Source of the DNA: Bacteroidota bacterium
GTDB taxonomy: Bacteria; Bacteroidota; Bacteroidia; Chitinophagales; Chitinophagaceae
Length of the DNA: 59,821 nt
Direction: 5' to 3'
Assembly: GCA_018268135.1 (NCBI GenBank)
Contig: JAFDXD010000123.1
Coordinates: 1 to 59,821 of the forward strand
Part shown: in pieces, positions 59,622 through 59,821 of the stretch
Position numbering within the stretch: position 1 is the stretch's first letter
Layout of the letters: every line of letters starts with the position of its first letter
Notes under the pieces: model-generated
Told to the model about the DNA's origin: nothing
What the model saw: the letters and a program-made list of their open reading frames with translations, nothing else
Databases searched by the model: none
Made by a program: the position numbers and the translations under genes

Positions 59622-59821
59622 TTACTCCTTAGATTGAATCATCAATTTATTTTTTAAAGCAATGAGGCAGTTTTTACAGAGGCAATCTTTGTAGTTTGTC
59701 TGCAACTGAGCTCTCTCTTTCTCTGTAAAATCAATTTTACTACATGGGCAGTTTTGTATATCTGCGGCATGGCAGTTAAACCTTATGTTGCATCTGGGGC
59801 ATATTTTTTCTACAGAAGCTG
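59622..59821 (-). CDS. Cysteine-rich CWC-family protein (5' end cut off by window edge)
   Basis: 65 residues visible, entering from the right edge and ending at TAA (59622-59624). Eight cysteines are placed as CPRC, CHA, CPC and CLC-x-x-C. This is the Cys-rich CWC pattern, a small putative zinc-binding family with no known function. The sequence shown is nearly full length: such proteins are typically 70-90 residues. I see nothing in the 152-bp gap to the MarC-type gene beyond AT-rich sequence. Confidence 0.85.
   Translation of the reverse strand, partial: ASVEKICPRCNIRFNCHAADIQNCPCSKIDFTEKERAQLQTNYKDCLCKNCLIALKNKLMIQSKE

Noticed and set aside
1-59821. CRISPR arrays, insertion sequences, prophage, toxin-antitoxin or restriction genes
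   Set aside because: I found no regularly spaced repeats, transposase or integrase motifs, nor any recognisable defence gene.

Overview
The window looks like chromosomal core sequence from a member of the Bacteroidota, most probably of Chitinophagaceae/Sphingobacteriales type. It is AT-rich. Genes carry almost no Shine-Dalgarno sequences, and many starts are preceded by a TAnnTTTG box, the known Bacteroidota -7 promoter element. Lineage-typical genes are present: gldC, porT, DUF4290, a BatD protein, DUF1501/DUF1800 proteins, a short Psd and a MurA of the PGGD type. I see no transposase, integrase, phage gene or CRISPR array.

Layout. 1-5.7 kb: the 5' part of an OmpR-type response regulator gene, a secreted 740-residue protein of unknown function with a possible clan CD (caspase-like) C-terminus, an ECF sigma factor operon, a candidate small RNA and a metallo-beta-lactamase-fold hydrolase. 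5.8-12 kb: the cell elongation cluster mreB-mreC-mreD-mrdA-rodA on the minus strand. 12-20 kb: purD, a POT transporter, a DUF1800/DUF1501/cytochrome c group, and serS. 20-34.7 kb: mostly plus-strand housekeeping genes (cyclophilin, gcvH, vanZ-like, DUF4290, murA, gmk, CNNM-type protein, glycosyltransferase, gldC, yqeY-like, cvpA-like, hydrolase, CBS protein, POTRA outer membrane protein, nadK), interrupted by one minus-strand beta-helix protein. 34.8-50 kb: a two-component pair, batD, an SDR, a YjjG-type phosphatase, a heterodimeric ABC exporter, psd, a response regulator, porT-ubiE, engB, and a long-chain acyl-CoA ligase. 50-58.7 kb: a signalling island of two PAS histidine kinases and four response regulators. 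58.8 kb to the end: tRNA-Arg, a MarC-type protein and a truncated cysteine-rich CWC protein.

How the genes fit together. The mre/mrd/rodA cluster and murA build the rod-shaped peptidoglycan sacculus. psd and the acyl-CoA ligase serve membrane lipids. porT and gldC belong to type IX secretion and gliding, and the first acts in the outer membrane. The kinases and regulators at 50-58.7 kb look like a LuxR/NarL-type network in which a seven-PAS kinase sits in an operon with its regulator, while a second kinase with a degenerate receiver is flanked by two closely related regulators.

Most points of interest are small: the possible protease, an orphan promoter-terminator pair, a family of degenerate intergenic repeats, 12-bp direct repeats upstream of mreB, three convergent gene pairs whose stop codons share one TTAA, a MurA with Asp in place of the catalytic Cys, and an ABC exporter whose lesions all fall in one nucleotide site. 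I did not find a clear multi-gene undescribed system. The best candidate for something new is the protein at 675-2897.
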